NCBI RefSeq assembly: GCF_040545875.1
Contig: NZ_JBEPMR010000009.1
Reading direction: 5' to 3' (one strand)
Length of the DNA: 64,000 nucleotides
Source of the DNA: Faecalicatena_A orotica
GTDB lineage: Bacteria > Bacillota > Clostridia > Lachnospirales > Lachnospiraceae
Position numbers and translations under genes: made by a program. Below, in pieces: positions 8,641-17,532 of this stretch. The notes under the pieces are model-generated. The model worked only from the letters and a program-made list of their open reading frames with translations. It made no database searches and was not told the origin of the DNA. Every line of letters starts with the position of its first letter. Position 1 is the first letter of the stretch.

Positions 8641-9414
8641 ATGAAAAATTTATTAAGAGAAAAAATTATGAACGGTGAGAAAACAGTCGGTACTTTTTTT
8701 GAGGCAGGAAATGCAAATGTGGCAGAGGCGCTTGCCCTGACGGATTTGGATTATATGCTGATCGATACGGAGCACGGCCCGTTTGATGTGGAAAGTGTCA
8801 TGTCTATGTTAAGGGCGGCCGAACTTCATGACACGACCGCACTCGTAAGAGTGAAAGACTCAAACCGGAATTCCGTATTGAAGATGCTGGATATCGGTGC
8901 AGGCGGGCTGATTATCCCACAGGTACATTCAATCGAAGAGATTCAGAAGCTCGTTGAATATGCAAAATATTATCCGCTCGGACAGCGCGGCGTAGCCTTT
9001 GCAAGAGGTGCAGGATATGGATATCTGGAACATGCGGCGGGTGACATCAACGATTATTTCGCTGTCTGCAACAGGGAAACCCTGCTTGTTCCGCAGTGTG
9101 AGACGATGGGATGTCTGGAGAATATCGAGGAGATCGCCAAAGTTGACGGGGTGGACGGAATCTTTGTCGGGCCATATGACCTGTCTGTGGCAATGGGAAT
9201 TCCGACACAGTTCGACAAGCCTGAATTCCAGGCTGCAATGGAAAGAATCGTGAAAGCAGTGAAGGCGGCGGGTAAGTTTACTATTATTTACTGCGCAAAT
9301 GCAGAGGTTGCCAATACCAGACTTTCACAGGGATTTGACAGTGTAACGGTCGGACAGGATATTAACTACTATATTGACGCCATTAATGCAATGGTAAAAG
9401 AGATCCATGTATAG
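8641..9414 (+). CDS. HpcH/HpaI-family class II aldolase
   Basis: This 257-residue metal-dependent aldolase is of the HpaI (4-hydroxy-2-oxoheptanedioate aldolase) type, which splits 2-keto-4-hydroxy acids into pyruvate, or sometimes hydroxypyruvate, and an aldehyde. The expected residues are present: H45 (DTEHGPF), R70 (ALVRV), metal ligands E154 (PQCETMG) and D180 (VGPYDLS), and the ARGAGYG loop. It is preceded by a dehydrogenase and followed by a split transketolase. It probably performs a carbon-carbon cleavage in the pathway for the TRAP substrate. Confidence 0.88.
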   Translation: MKNLLREKIMNGEKTVGTFFEAGNANVAEALALTDLDYMLIDTEHGPFDVESVMSMLRAAELHDTTALVRVKDSNRNSVLKMLDIGAGGLIIPQVHSIEEIQKLVEYAKYYPLGQRGVAFARGAGYGYLEHAAGDINDYFAVCNRETLLVPQCETMGCLENIEEIAKVDGVDGIFVGPYDLSVAMGIPTQFDKPEFQAAMERIVKAVKAAGKFTIIYCANAEVANTRLSQGFDSVTVGQDINYYIDAINAMVKEIHV

Positions 9415-9433
9415 CAGGGCGGGAGGTAAGGAT

Positions 9434-10264
9434 ATGACAGGAAAAGAACTGAAAGCATTTGCAAATGAAGTCAGGATTGCAACAGTAAAATGCCTCGAAA
9501 AAAGAGGGTTTGGGCACATAGGCGGCTGTCTTTCCATCGCTGATGTACTGGCTGTGCTATATAACGGGGAGATGAAAATTGATCCAAAGGATCCCGGGAA
9601 GAAAGACCGCGATATGCTTGTTGTATCGAAGGGCCATGCGGGCCCCGCGGTATTTGCGGCATTAGCTTTGAAGGGATATTTCCCGATAGACTGGCTGGAT
9701 ACACTCTGCGAAGGTGGTACGAGACTTCCCAGCCACTGTGACAGGCTTCGCACACCGGGTATTGATGCATCCACGGGTTCCCTTGGACAGGGCCTCTCCC
9801 TTGCAAACGGACTGGCCCAGGGAGCGAAACTGAAGAAACTGCCCAACCGGATATACTGCCTCATGGGAGACGGTGAGATACAGGAGGGCCAGATCTGGGA
9901 GGCCGCTATGTATGCACACCAGTATAAGCTTAACAATCTGGTCGGCATCGTGGACTGGAATAAAAAACAGATAGACGGGACCACGGATGAATGCATATCC
10001 CTTCTTGACATAGAAGATAAATTCCGTTCTTTCGGATGGTATGCACTGACAGTAAAAGGGAATGACCCGGAAGCGATCCGGGACGCCTTTTCAAATGTCA
10101 GGGAGAATCAGGGGGACAAGCCGGCCATGATCGTACTTGACGGCACGAAGGGCAGCGGTGTGAAGTGCATAGAGGAAATGGTGTTCAACCATATGATTCC
10201 TGTCGACAGGGAACTGGCAGATAAGTGTCTGGCAGAACTTGAAGAAGTAAAGGCCAGTCTGTGA
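9434..10264 (+). CDS. Transketolase, N-terminal (thiamine-binding) subunit
   Basis: This 276-residue protein is the N-terminal half of a split transketolase. It shows GHIGGCLSIADVL near the start, SKGHAGPA, LPSHCDR, GSLGQGLSLANGLA and the thiamine diphosphate signature GDGEIQEGQIWEA followed by DWNKKQ. The start at 9434 is used because GGGAGG lies just before it; an in-frame ATG at 9407 lies within the end of the aldolase gene and lacks a ribosome site. The C-terminal half follows at 10278. Split transketolases in sugar clusters can be specialised for unusual ketoses, for example apulose 4-phosphate or sulfo-sugars. Confidence 0.9.
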   Translation: MTGKELKAFANEVRIATVKCLEKRGFGHIGGCLSIADVLAVLYNGEMKIDPKDPGKKDRDMLVVSKGHAGPAVFAALALKGYFPIDWLDTLCEGGTRLPSHCDRLRTPGIDASTGSLGQGLSLANGLAQGAKLKKLPNRIYCLMGDGEIQEGQIWEAAMYAHQYKLNNLVGIVDWNKKQIDGTTDECISLLDIEDKFRSFGWYALTVKGNDPEAIRDAFSNVRENQGDKPAMIVLDGTKGSGVKCIEEMVFNHMIPVDRELADKCLAELEEVKASL

Positions 10265-10277
10265 GGAGGTACATATA

Positions 10278-11246
10278 ATGGCGAAAACAATTTATAACGG
10301 TGAATATGAAAAAAAAGCAATTACAGAACAGTTTCTTGAGAACTTAGAAAATATGCTGGAAAACGATCCGGATGTTGTGTACCTTGATGCTGACCTTATG
10401 TTTGCATTCGGTGCGGGACTCTGGGATTTGGCTGCCAAATATCCGGACCGGGTACTCAGGTGCGGAATTGCCGAAGGAAACATGATCGGCACAGCGGCTG
10501 CAATGTCTGTGATGGGACTGAAACCGGTCATCCACAGTTTTGCTTCCTTTGTGACGCGCAGGGGGTTCGACCAGATATTTTTATCCGGTGCCTATGCGAA
10601 AAAAACGCTCAATATCATCGGCAGTGAACCGGGATATAAGCAGACATACTGGGGCGGGACACATATGGCATTTGAAGATATCGCGATGATGCGGACGGTT
10701 CCGGACTGCCGGATTTTTGATATCGCTGACGGTGTACAGTTTAACAAGCTTCTGGGCAGGACCATCAATATGAAAGGAATCTCTTATTACAGAACACCGC
10801 TTGCGGATAATATAGCTGTCTATGATGAAGACGCGGAATTTGAGATTGGAAAGGGCATTGTACTCAGGGAAGGAAAAGATGCTTCCATTATTGCCTGCGG
10901 ACGGCTGGTGACGATTGCGCTTCAGGCGGCAGAGCTTCTGGCGGCAGAAGGTATTGATGCTACAGTTGTGGATATGTTTACCGTGAAGCCGCTCGATGAA
11001 GAATTAGTATTGAAATGTGCAAAAGAGACCGGCGCTATCGTAACAGCAGAAAATCATTCTGTGTACGGCGGGCTTGGTTCGGCGGTTGCAGAGTATTTAG
11101 GGGAGCACTGTCCGACGGTTGTAGAACGTATCGGTACGAGAGACGAGTTTGGTGAGGTCGGTTCCGAGGCGTACTTAAGAGAACGATTTGGCTTTACACC
11201 TGAGAAGATTGCAGAGCGGGTGAAAGAAGCGATAAAAAAGAAATAG
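10278..11246 (+). CDS. Transketolase, C-terminal (pyrimidine-binding) subunit
   Basis: This 322-residue protein is the second half of the split transketolase. It has the pyrimidine-binding core (RCGIAEGNMIGTAAAMS, where the Glu activates thiamine diphosphate), SFASFVTRRGFDQIF, and the C-terminal domain with AENHSVYGGLGSAVAE. It begins 13 bases after the N-terminal subunit, with GAGGAGG before the ATG. A full-length transketolase is also encoded at 47276, so this pair is likely pathway-specific rather than housekeeping. Confidence 0.9.
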   Translation: MAKTIYNGEYEKKAITEQFLENLENMLENDPDVVYLDADLMFAFGAGLWDLAAKYPDRVLRCGIAEGNMIGTAAAMSVMGLKPVIHSFASFVTRRGFDQIFLSGAYAKKTLNIIGSEPGYKQTYWGGTHMAFEDIAMMRTVPDCRIFDIADGVQFNKLLGRTINMKGISYYRTPLADNIAVYDEDAEFEIGKGIVLREGKDASIIACGRLVTIALQAAELLAAEGIDATVVDMFTVKPLDEELVLKCAKETGAIVTAENHSVYGGLGSAVAEYLGEHCPTVVERIGTRDEFGEVGSEAYLRERFGFTPEKIAERVKEAIKKK

Positions 11247-11258
11247 AAAGGCGAAAAG

Positions 11259-12737
11259 ATGGAATTACAGCGAAATTATAAATTCTGGTTCTGCCCCGGT
11301 TCCGTTGACCTGTATGGGGATGCCGAGATACAGGTCGTTACGGAACACAGCAGGATCATTGTAGACGAATTGAACCGTTCCGGACTGATACCGTTTGAGA
11401 TTGTCCTGAAACCGACACTGATATCGAATCCGACAATCAGGAAGACTTTTCACGAGGCGAATGAGGATGAAGAGTGTGCAGGCATTATCGCGTGGATGCA
11501 TATGTTTTCACCGGCGAAATCATGGATTTTAGGACTGAAAGAATTGAGAAAACCGCTTTTACATCTGCACACGCAGTTTAATGAGGAAATCCCTTATGAT
11601 ACGCTGGACATGGATTTTATCAATATCAACCAGTCCGCCCACGGCGACAGGGAATTTGCCTACATGCTTGCAAGGATGGGGCTGGAACATAAGATCGTGG
11701 CAGGGCACTGGAGTGCGGAATCTGTACAGAAAAAGATAGGCGGCTGGATGCGCACGGCAGCGGGGATTATCGAGAGCAGCCATCTCAGAGTACTCAGGCT
11801 TTCGGATAACATGAGAAATGTGGCAGATACAGAAGGCGACAAAGTGGATGCGCAGATACGGTTCGGATGGGAGGTAGACACTTATCCGGTCAACGAGGCT
11901 GCCGAAGCTGTAAGCGCGGTATCCCAGTCCGATGTGAATGCACTCACGGATGAGTATTATAAAACATATGGCATCATATTAGATAGAAGGGATCCTTCAG
12001 AATTCCGCCGCCATGTGGAGGTGCAGGCACAGATAGAGCTTGGAATTGAACGGTTTATGAAGGAGAAGGACTATCAGGCAGTCGTAACCCACTTTGGGGA
12101 TTTAGGCAGCTTAAAACAGCTGCCGGGTCTGGCTATGCAGAGGCTGATGGCAAAAGGCTATGGATTTGCAGCTGAGGGGGACTGGAAGACTGCGGCGCTC
12201 CTTAGGCTCGTCAAGCTGATGACGGCGGGGATGGCAGATGCAAAAGGAACATCCTTCATGGAGGACTATACATATAATCTTGTCCCGGGCAGACAGGGGA
12301 TTCTGGAGACACATATGCTGGAAATTTGTCCCTCCATCGCGGATGGCCCGGTCAGTATCCGGGTAAACCCACTCGTGCTCGGTGCACGGGAAGATCCGGC
12401 GAGGCTGGTGTTTACCGCAAAAGAAGGAGACGCCATTGCAGCCTCACTGATTGATATGGGAGATAATTTCAGGCTGGTCATTAATGATGTTACCTGCAAA
12501 AAAACAGAAAAACCTATGCCTAACCTCCCGGTAGCAACCGCGTTCTGGACTCCGAAACCGGATTTTGAGACCGGGCTGGAGGCATGGCTCATGACCGGAG
12601 GGGCACATCATACAGTCATGACATACGATCTCACGGCTGACCAGCTTGGCGGCTGGGGGGAGGCAATGGGGATTGAAACGATCTATATAGATGAACATAC
12701 GACGATCCGTGACCTGAAAAAAGAACTGAGAAGATAA
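11259..12737 (+). CDS. araA: L-arabinose isomerase family protein
   Basis: This 492-residue protein is close to the usual 490-500 of L-arabinose isomerase, an Mn2+ enzyme that converts L-arabinose to L-ribulose and can act on D-galactose. The four metal ligands of the family are present: E306 (FAAEGDWK), E335 (GTSFMEDYTYN), H352 (THMLEICPS) and a His of the GAHHT motif at 450-451. The wider context lacks ribulokinase (araB) and ribulose-phosphate 4-epimerase (araD), so this is not a standard arabinose operon. The real substrate may be a related aldose. Confidence 0.85.
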   Translation: MELQRNYKFWFCPGSVDLYGDAEIQVVTEHSRIIVDELNRSGLIPFEIVLKPTLISNPTIRKTFHEANEDEECAGIIAWMHMFSPAKSWILGLKELRKPLLHLHTQFNEEIPYDTLDMDFININQSAHGDREFAYMLARMGLEHKIVAGHWSAESVQKKIGGWMRTAAGIIESSHLRVLRLSDNMRNVADTEGDKVDAQIRFGWEVDTYPVNEAAEAVSAVSQSDVNALTDEYYKTYGIILDRRDPSEFRRHVEVQAQIELGIERFMKEKDYQAVVTHFGDLGSLKQLPGLAMQRLMAKGYGFAAEGDWKTAALLRLVKLMTAGMADAKGTSFMEDYTYNLVPGRQGILETHMLEICPSIADGPVSIRVNPLVLGAREDPARLVFTAKEGDAIAASLIDMGDNFRLVINDVTCKKTEKPMPNLPVATAFWTPKPDFETGLEAWLMTGGAHHTVMTYDLTADQLGGWGEAMGIETIYIDEHTTIRDLKKELRR

Positions 12738-12774
12738 TCTATGATATCTGAAATTTTAAGAGAGGCGAAATACA

Positions 12775-13650
12775 ATGAATAAAATAGGAATTCACTTCGG
12801 ATACTTTAATACAGACTGGAACACTGACTTTATCAGGCAGATCGGGCAGATTAAGCGGATCGGGCTGGATATACTGGAAGTTGCCCCCGCGCCTCTGCTT
12901 GCACTGACGAAGAAGGAACGGGATGCGATCGCAGAAACGGCAAAGGAAAACGGCATTACACTCACATTTTCGGTGGGACTTGGGGCAGACCAGGATCTGG
13001 CAAGTGAAGATGAAAATGTCAGGAACAGAGGGATTCAGTTTACCCTGGATACATTTAAAATTATGAGTGAAATGGGTGCCAACATGTATTCCGGTGTAGA
13101 TATCGGGGCATGGAACCAGCCTTTTACTACGGGTGTTGTTGATAAAAGCGCTGTAATCCAACGCAGTGTGAACTCTGTAAAAGAGATCATGAAGGCGGCC
13201 GGGGCGCTTGGAATTACATTTGCAGTGGAAGTCGTAAACCGCTACGAGTCTTCACTGGTAAATACGGCGAAAGAGGCAATGGCATATGTGGACATGGTGG
13301 ATAGTCCCAACTGCAAGATCCTGCTTGACACCTACCACATGAATATAGAAGAAGACAGTTTCGCAGACGCAATCAGGCTCGTCGGCGGCAGGCTCGGCCA
13401 TTTCCATGTGGGAGAGTCCAACCGCAGGCCTCCGGCAAGAAACGGCAGAATGCCGTGGGATGAGATCACCGGTGCACTGAAAGAGATTCATTATCAGGGA
13501 GCGGTAGTCATGGAGCCTTTTATTAAAATGGGTGGTGAAGTGGGCCGCGACATCAAAGTGTGGAGGGACATCAGCCAGGATGCATCCCCGGAGGAAATGG
13601 AACAGCTTGTAAAAAATGCGGCTGCCATGCTTAGGGAAAAACTGGGTTAA
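12775..13650 (+). CDS. Ketose 3-epimerase (D-tagatose/D-psicose 3-epimerase family)
   Basis: This 291-residue TIM-barrel protein has the exact metal site of tagatose/psicose 3-epimerases: E152 (FAVEVVNRYE), D185 (LLDTYHMN), H211 (HFHVGESNR) and E247 (VVMEPF). The sequence KVWRDIS near the end is also typical. Such enzymes epimerise free ketohexoses or ketopentoses at C3. Following an arabinose-type isomerase, it would convert the ketose product to its C3 epimer, for example L-ribulose to L-xylulose. It is the last gene of the operon. Confidence 0.88.
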   Translation: MNKIGIHFGYFNTDWNTDFIRQIGQIKRIGLDILEVAPAPLLALTKKERDAIAETAKENGITLTFSVGLGADQDLASEDENVRNRGIQFTLDTFKIMSEMGANMYSGVDIGAWNQPFTTGVVDKSAVIQRSVNSVKEIMKAAGALGITFAVEVVNRYESSLVNTAKEAMAYVDMVDSPNCKILLDTYHMNIEEDSFADAIRLVGGRLGHFHVGESNRRPPARNGRMPWDEITGALKEIHYQGAVVMEPFIKMGGEVGRDIKVWRDISQDASPEEMEQLVKNAAAMLREKLG

Positions 13651-13953
13651 TTATCATGACCTGAGTGGAAAGTGTTCTGCAATAAGTAAATGGATGTAAC
13701 TGTTCATGAATCTGAGCAGTTATAAACGGAGTATAAAATGCCCTGTGGATGACACGGGGCATTATGTAATTACAAAAATTGGGTATAATAAAACCGGAAA
13801 CAGATGCATTATAAATAGATATCATAAATTTTTAGGCAGACCATACAAAAATTATGCACAATTTCTAAAGAAAAAGTCAATATTTCATTGTAGACTATCA
13901 ACAAGATGTATGATATCCTAAAATTGTGTACGTAGAAAGGCGGTGACTAATAT
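13651..13953. other. Intergenic region before the V-ATPase operon
   Basis: This gap of about 300 bases contains a hairpin at 13737-13763 and a TATAAT at 13784-13789 without a good -35 box at 16-18 bases. There is also a weaker pair (TTGTAG at 13888, TATGAT near 13909) closer to the first ATPase gene. No gene is seen on either strand. The ATPase promoter must lie here, but the exact site is uncertain. Confidence 0.4.
13737..13763 (+). terminator. Hairpin after the sugar operon
   Basis: AATGCCCTGT (13737-13746) pairs with ACGGGGCATT (13754-13763) with one G-T wobble and a 7-base loop. There is no T-run right after it, so it may be a weak terminator or an RNA 3'-end stabiliser. Confidence 0.4.
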
Positions 13954-14262
13954 ATGGTAGAAGAAACCATTCAGGTGATTAGAGAGACAGAGGCTAAGGC
14001 CGAGGCGATTGTAAAAGATGCCGAAGTACAGTGTAAAGGAATACTGGAAGAGGCGTCCAAGCAGGCTGAAGATCTGAAAGCCGGACAGATTCTGGAGGTT
14101 CGTAAGAAAGCAGATGCCATAATGGAGAATGCGAAAGAACAAGGTGCACAAGCTCAAGAGAATGCAATGTCTGATGTTGAGAAAGAGATCAGGACATTAA
14201 AAGAAACTGCAGCATCCAGGGAAGATGAGGCAGTAAGTCTCGTGATATCACAACTGGTTTAG
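13954..14262 (+). CDS. ntpF: V-type ATPase peripheral stalk subunit G/H (NtpF)
   Basis: This 102-residue protein is almost wholly a charged, Ala/Glu/Lys-rich helix (ETEAKAEAIVKDAE, KKADAIMENAKEQ), as expected for the short coiled-coil partner of subunit E in the peripheral stalk. It is the first gene of the ATPase operon, in the place of ntpF in Enterococcus hirae, and its length is the same class. Low-complexity helices make homology weak, so position is part of the argument. Confidence 0.78.
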   Translation: MVEETIQVIRETEAKAEAIVKDAEVQCKGILEEASKQAEDLKAGQILEVRKKADAIMENAKEQGAQAQENAMSDVEKEIRTLKETAASREDEAVSLVISQLV

Positions 14263-14348
14263 ACCTGAGCCGGTACCGGCATCTTTGCTTAAGGATGGCG
14301 TGTTGAGCGGCCGGCAGGAGAAAAGCGGGATAAAGGAGGGATAGTATT

Positions 14349-16367
14349 ATGGCAGTATTGCAGATGCAACGAATGAGTATCTGCGCATTGAAGAAAGACC
14401 GAAAGGCCATTCTTGAGAAACTACAGAGTATGGGCGTTATGGAGATCAACCATGTGCTCGAGGAAGACGAACACTTCCGCCGGATGGATACAGGGAATGC
14501 CAGGATGAGTTTTGACAAGGCAGCCGCATCGGCTGACCAGGCACTGGACATCCTGCAGCAGTATGCACCGGTGAAGCAGTCTATGCTGTCATCGCTGGCG
14601 GGGAAAGACCTTGTCGACCAGAAAAAGTACCAGTCCATTATCGAGGATAAGGACGAGCTTTTGAAGAGGGCAAAGAGAATTCAGGCGCTGGACAAGGAAA
14701 AGGCAGAACAGCATGCCAACATCCTGAAGATTGAGAACAGCATTGAAAGTCTGATGCCCTGGCTGAAACTGGATGTACCCATGAATTTTCCGGGGACAGA
14801 GCACATCGTTATGATTCCGGGAACCATGCCCGGCATGCTGACGCTGGAGAATGTATACGCCATGCTGGCGGCACAGGCTCCGGAACTTGAGGCAGATTTC
14901 CATATCATCTCGGCGGAACAGGATACCACCTATCTGACGGTATTCTGCTTAAGGAATGATGCACAGCAGCTTGAAGAGGCGCTGCGCAGCATAGGTTTTG
15001 CAAAGCCGTCCCAGATGATTGGCGAGATTCCGGCAAAGGCAAAAGAGGAGATGGAAGCGGAGATTTCTGAAATTAAGGGAAGAATCGCTGAAATCGAGAA
15101 AGAAGTATCTGACCTTGCGGCGAACCGTGAGGGACTGAAACTGCTGGCAGATTATTTCCGTGTCCGTGCAGATAAGTATGAAGTACTGGGGCAGCTGCCG
15201 CAGTCGGAGCGTACTTTCCTGATCAGCGGATATGTACCTGCAAAAGCGGTTCCAAAGGTACAGAAGGCTCTGGCAGACAAATATGACTGTGTTGTGGATG
15301 TGGAAGAACTTAAGGAAGATGAGGAAGCACCTGTGCTTCTGAAGAATAATAAGTTCTCATCCAGCGCCGAGGGAATCCTCGAGGCGTTCGGGCTCCCCGG
15401 AAAAGGAGAAATGGACCCGACAGCGATCATGTCATTTTTCTACGTTTTTCTGTTTGGTTTAATGCTTTCAGATGCGGCATACGGAGCAATTGTTGCTATC
15501 GCATGCGGAGTCCTGATATTGAAGTTCCCGAGAATGGGAAAGGGCATGAAGACATCGATTCAGTTATTCTTCTGGTGCGGCCTTTCCACTCTGTTCTGGG
15601 GAGTCATGTTCGGGGGATATTTTGGAGATGTGATTAATGTAGTGTCAAGGACATTCTTCGGACACGAGGTCAGAATCCCGGCCGTATGGTTTGTTCCGCT
15701 GGATGAGCCTATGAGACTGCTGATATATTCCATGCTGTTTGGTGTGATCCATCTGTTTGTAGGACTGGGCATCAAAGGTTACATGTGCATAAGGGACAAA
15801 AGATACATGGATTTCTTCTGTGACGTAGTCCTTTGGTTCATGCTTCTGATCGGACTTCTGATCATGCTTGTCCCGAGTGAACTGTTTGCGTCTATCGCAC
15901 AGATGTCAATCACATTCCCGCCGGTGGCTGTTACACTTGGTAAAGTACTGGCAATCGCAGGTGCCGCCGGCATCCTTCTGATGTCAGGAAGGGCAAAGAA
16001 GAATATCGGGCTTCGGCTCGCGCTTGGAGCGTACGATCTGTATAACGTCAGCGGATGGCTCAGCGATGTACTTTCATATTCAAGACTTCTCGCCCTGGGA
16101 CTGGCGACAGGCGTTATCGCTTCCGTTGTCAACCAGATGGGAAGTATGGCCGGTAAGAGCGTATTTGGTGTGATTGTCTTCATATTTGCCTTCATAGTAG
16201 GCCATACGTTCAATATAGCGATTAATCTTTTGGGTGCATATGTGCACACAAACCGTCTGCAGTTTGTAGAGTTCTTCGGAAAGTTCTACGAAGGCGGCGG
16301 ACGCGCATTCAACCCGTTTAAAGAAAATACAAAATATGCAGATATTAAGGAGGAAACAAATTTATGA
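14349..16367 (+). CDS. ntpI: V-type ATPase membrane subunit I (NtpI)
   Basis: This 672-residue subunit is the a-subunit homologue that forms the ion path beside the proteolipid ring. The N-terminal half (to about residue 350) is soluble with a coiled-coil stretch (about 215-275, EMEAEISEIKGRIAEIEKEVSD). The C-terminal half has seven or eight membrane segments, with the conserved Arg-bearing segment LSYSRLLALGLATGVIA and the family end VHTNRLQFVEFFGKFYEGGG. An excellent site (AAAGGAGGG) precedes the ATG. Its last bases overlap the start of ntpK. Confidence 0.94.
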   Translation: MAVLQMQRMSICALKKDRKAILEKLQSMGVMEINHVLEEDEHFRRMDTGNARMSFDKAAASADQALDILQQYAPVKQSMLSSLAGKDLVDQKKYQSIIEDKDELLKRAKRIQALDKEKAEQHANILKIENSIESLMPWLKLDVPMNFPGTEHIVMIPGTMPGMLTLENVYAMLAAQAPELEADFHIISAEQDTTYLTVFCLRNDAQQLEEALRSIGFAKPSQMIGEIPAKAKEEMEAEISEIKGRIAEIEKEVSDLAANREGLKLLADYFRVRADKYEVLGQLPQSERTFLISGYVPAKAVPKVQKALADKYDCVVDVEELKEDEEAPVLLKNNKFSSSAEGILEAFGLPGKGEMDPTAIMSFFYVFLFGLMLSDAAYGAIVAIACGVLILKFPRMGKGMKTSIQLFFWCGLSTLFWGVMFGGYFGDVINVVSRTFFGHEVRIPAVWFVPLDEPMRLLIYSMLFGVIHLFVGLGIKGYMCIRDKRYMDFFCDVVLWFMLLIGLLIMLVPSELFASIAQMSITFPPVAVTLGKVLAIAGAAGILLMSGRAKKNIGLRLALGAYDLYNVSGWLSDVLSYSRLLALGLATGVIASVVNQMGSMAGKSVFGVIVFIFAFIVGHTFNIAINLLGAYVHTNRLQFVEFFGKFYEGGGRAFNPFKENTKYADIKEETNL

Positions 16368-16840
16368 GTCAGTTAGGTATTGTTTATGCGCTTCTCGGCG
16401 CAGCGGTTGCGGTATTGCTTGCAGGAGCAGGTTCAGCACTCGGAGTTGGTATTGCAGGTCAGGCTGCATCAGGTGTTATGTCAGAGGATCCAAGTAAGTT
16501 TGCTAAAGTATTGATTATGCAGCTGCTTCCGGGTACTCAGGGTCTTTATGGATTGATCATCGGATTCGTTACACTGTCCAAGATCGGCCTTCTCGGAGGA
16601 GGAGTTGTGGATATTTCTGTACAGACAGGTCTTATGATCCTGGCAGCATGCCTCCCAATCGGTATTGTTGGCCTGATTTCTGGAAAGTCACAGGGCAAGA
16701 CTTCTGCAGCAGCAATCGGAATCATCGCTAAGAAGCCGGACCAGTTCGGTAAAGCAATGCTTTTCCCTGCAATGGTTGAGACATATGCGATTCTGGCACT
16801 TCTTATCTCATTCCTCGCAGTTTCAGCTATTCCGGTTTAA
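16364..16840 (+). CDS. ntpK: V-type ATPase proteolipid subunit K (NtpK)
   Basis: This 158-residue rotor-ring subunit has four membrane helices in two repeated hairpins. The ion-binding Glu is E139 (MVETYAIL). The residues known to bind Na+ in the E. hirae K-ring are all present: the LLPGTQGLY segment provides L55, T58, Q59 and Y62, and Q110 is in KSQGKT. This supports Na+ rather than H+ as the coupling ion, by analogy. It overlaps ntpI by 4 bases. Confidence 0.94.
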   Translation: MSQLGIVYALLGAAVAVLLAGAGSALGVGIAGQAASGVMSEDPSKFAKVLIMQLLPGTQGLYGLIIGFVTLSKIGLLGGGVVDISVQTGLMILAACLPIGIVGLISGKSQGKTSAAAIGIIAKKPDQFGKAMLFPAMVETYAILALLISFLAVSAIPV

Positions 16841-16926
16841 TTATCGGATAGATCAGGCAGCAGGATAACGATGGCCGGAGGTATCTGTGGCCACGTAGTA
16901 TAAAGAATGAAAGGGAGAGCTTATAA

Positions 16927-17517
16927 ATGAGTGGATTAGACAATATGAAAAGTCAGATCCTGGATGAGGCGGCCCACTCAGCGGAAGTGAATATTGCGCA
17001 GGCTAAGGCAAAGGCAGAAGAGATATTAGATGCTGCCAGAGCAGAGGCGGCAGCGCAGGTTGAGAAAATCTCCGATAAGGCGGAAAGAGATGCCGTTAAT
17101 TATGCACAGAGAGTTGCGTCTTCCTGTGAGATGCAGCGTAAACAGATGCTCCTGCGGGCAAAGCAGGATGTCATTGCGAATGTGCTGAACAAGGCATATA
17201 ACAGAATTCTGGCTCTGGATGCAGAGGCATATTTTGATATGATCCGCAGGATGCTGGATGAGTTTGTACTGGGAGAGTCCGGCGTGATTTATTTTTCAGC
17301 CCGTGACTTAGGCCGTATGCCGGCAGGATTCGAGGCTGAGATTCAGGGCGCTGCAGCGAAAAAAGGCGGTGCTTTGAGCCTTGCGAAGGAGTCAAAGGAG
17401 ATGGAAGGCGGTTTTATCCTGGTTTATGGCGGGATTGAAGAAAACTGTACGATAAAGGCATTGTTTGATGCCAAACGAGATGAGTTATCCGATAAGGTGC
17501 ATGGATTATTATTTTGA
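16927..17517 (+). CDS. ntpE: V-type ATPase subunit E (NtpE)
   Basis: This 196-residue peripheral-stalk subunit has an N-terminal helical half rich in Ala, Glu and Lys (AQAKAKAEEILDAARAEAAA) that pairs with NtpF. Its globular C-terminal half ends in a GGFILVYGGIEENCTIKALFD segment typical of subunit E. GAAAGGGAGAG precedes the ATG. It is followed by an unusual 121-base gap with two hairpins before ntpC. Confidence 0.9.
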   Translation: MSGLDNMKSQILDEAAHSAEVNIAQAKAKAEEILDAARAEAAAQVEKISDKAERDAVNYAQRVASSCEMQRKQMLLRAKQDVIANVLNKAYNRILALDAEAYFDMIRRMLDEFVLGESGVIYFSARDLGRMPAGFEAEIQGAAAKKGGALSLAKESKEMEGGFILVYGGIEENCTIKALFDAKRDELSDKVHGLLF

Positions 17518-17532
17518 GGAAGGAAACATCCG

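Noticed and set aside
9325..10011. Antisense frame of 228 codons opposite the transketolase gene
   Set aside because: The forward strand encodes an unmistakable transketolase subunit; the antisense product has no family features.
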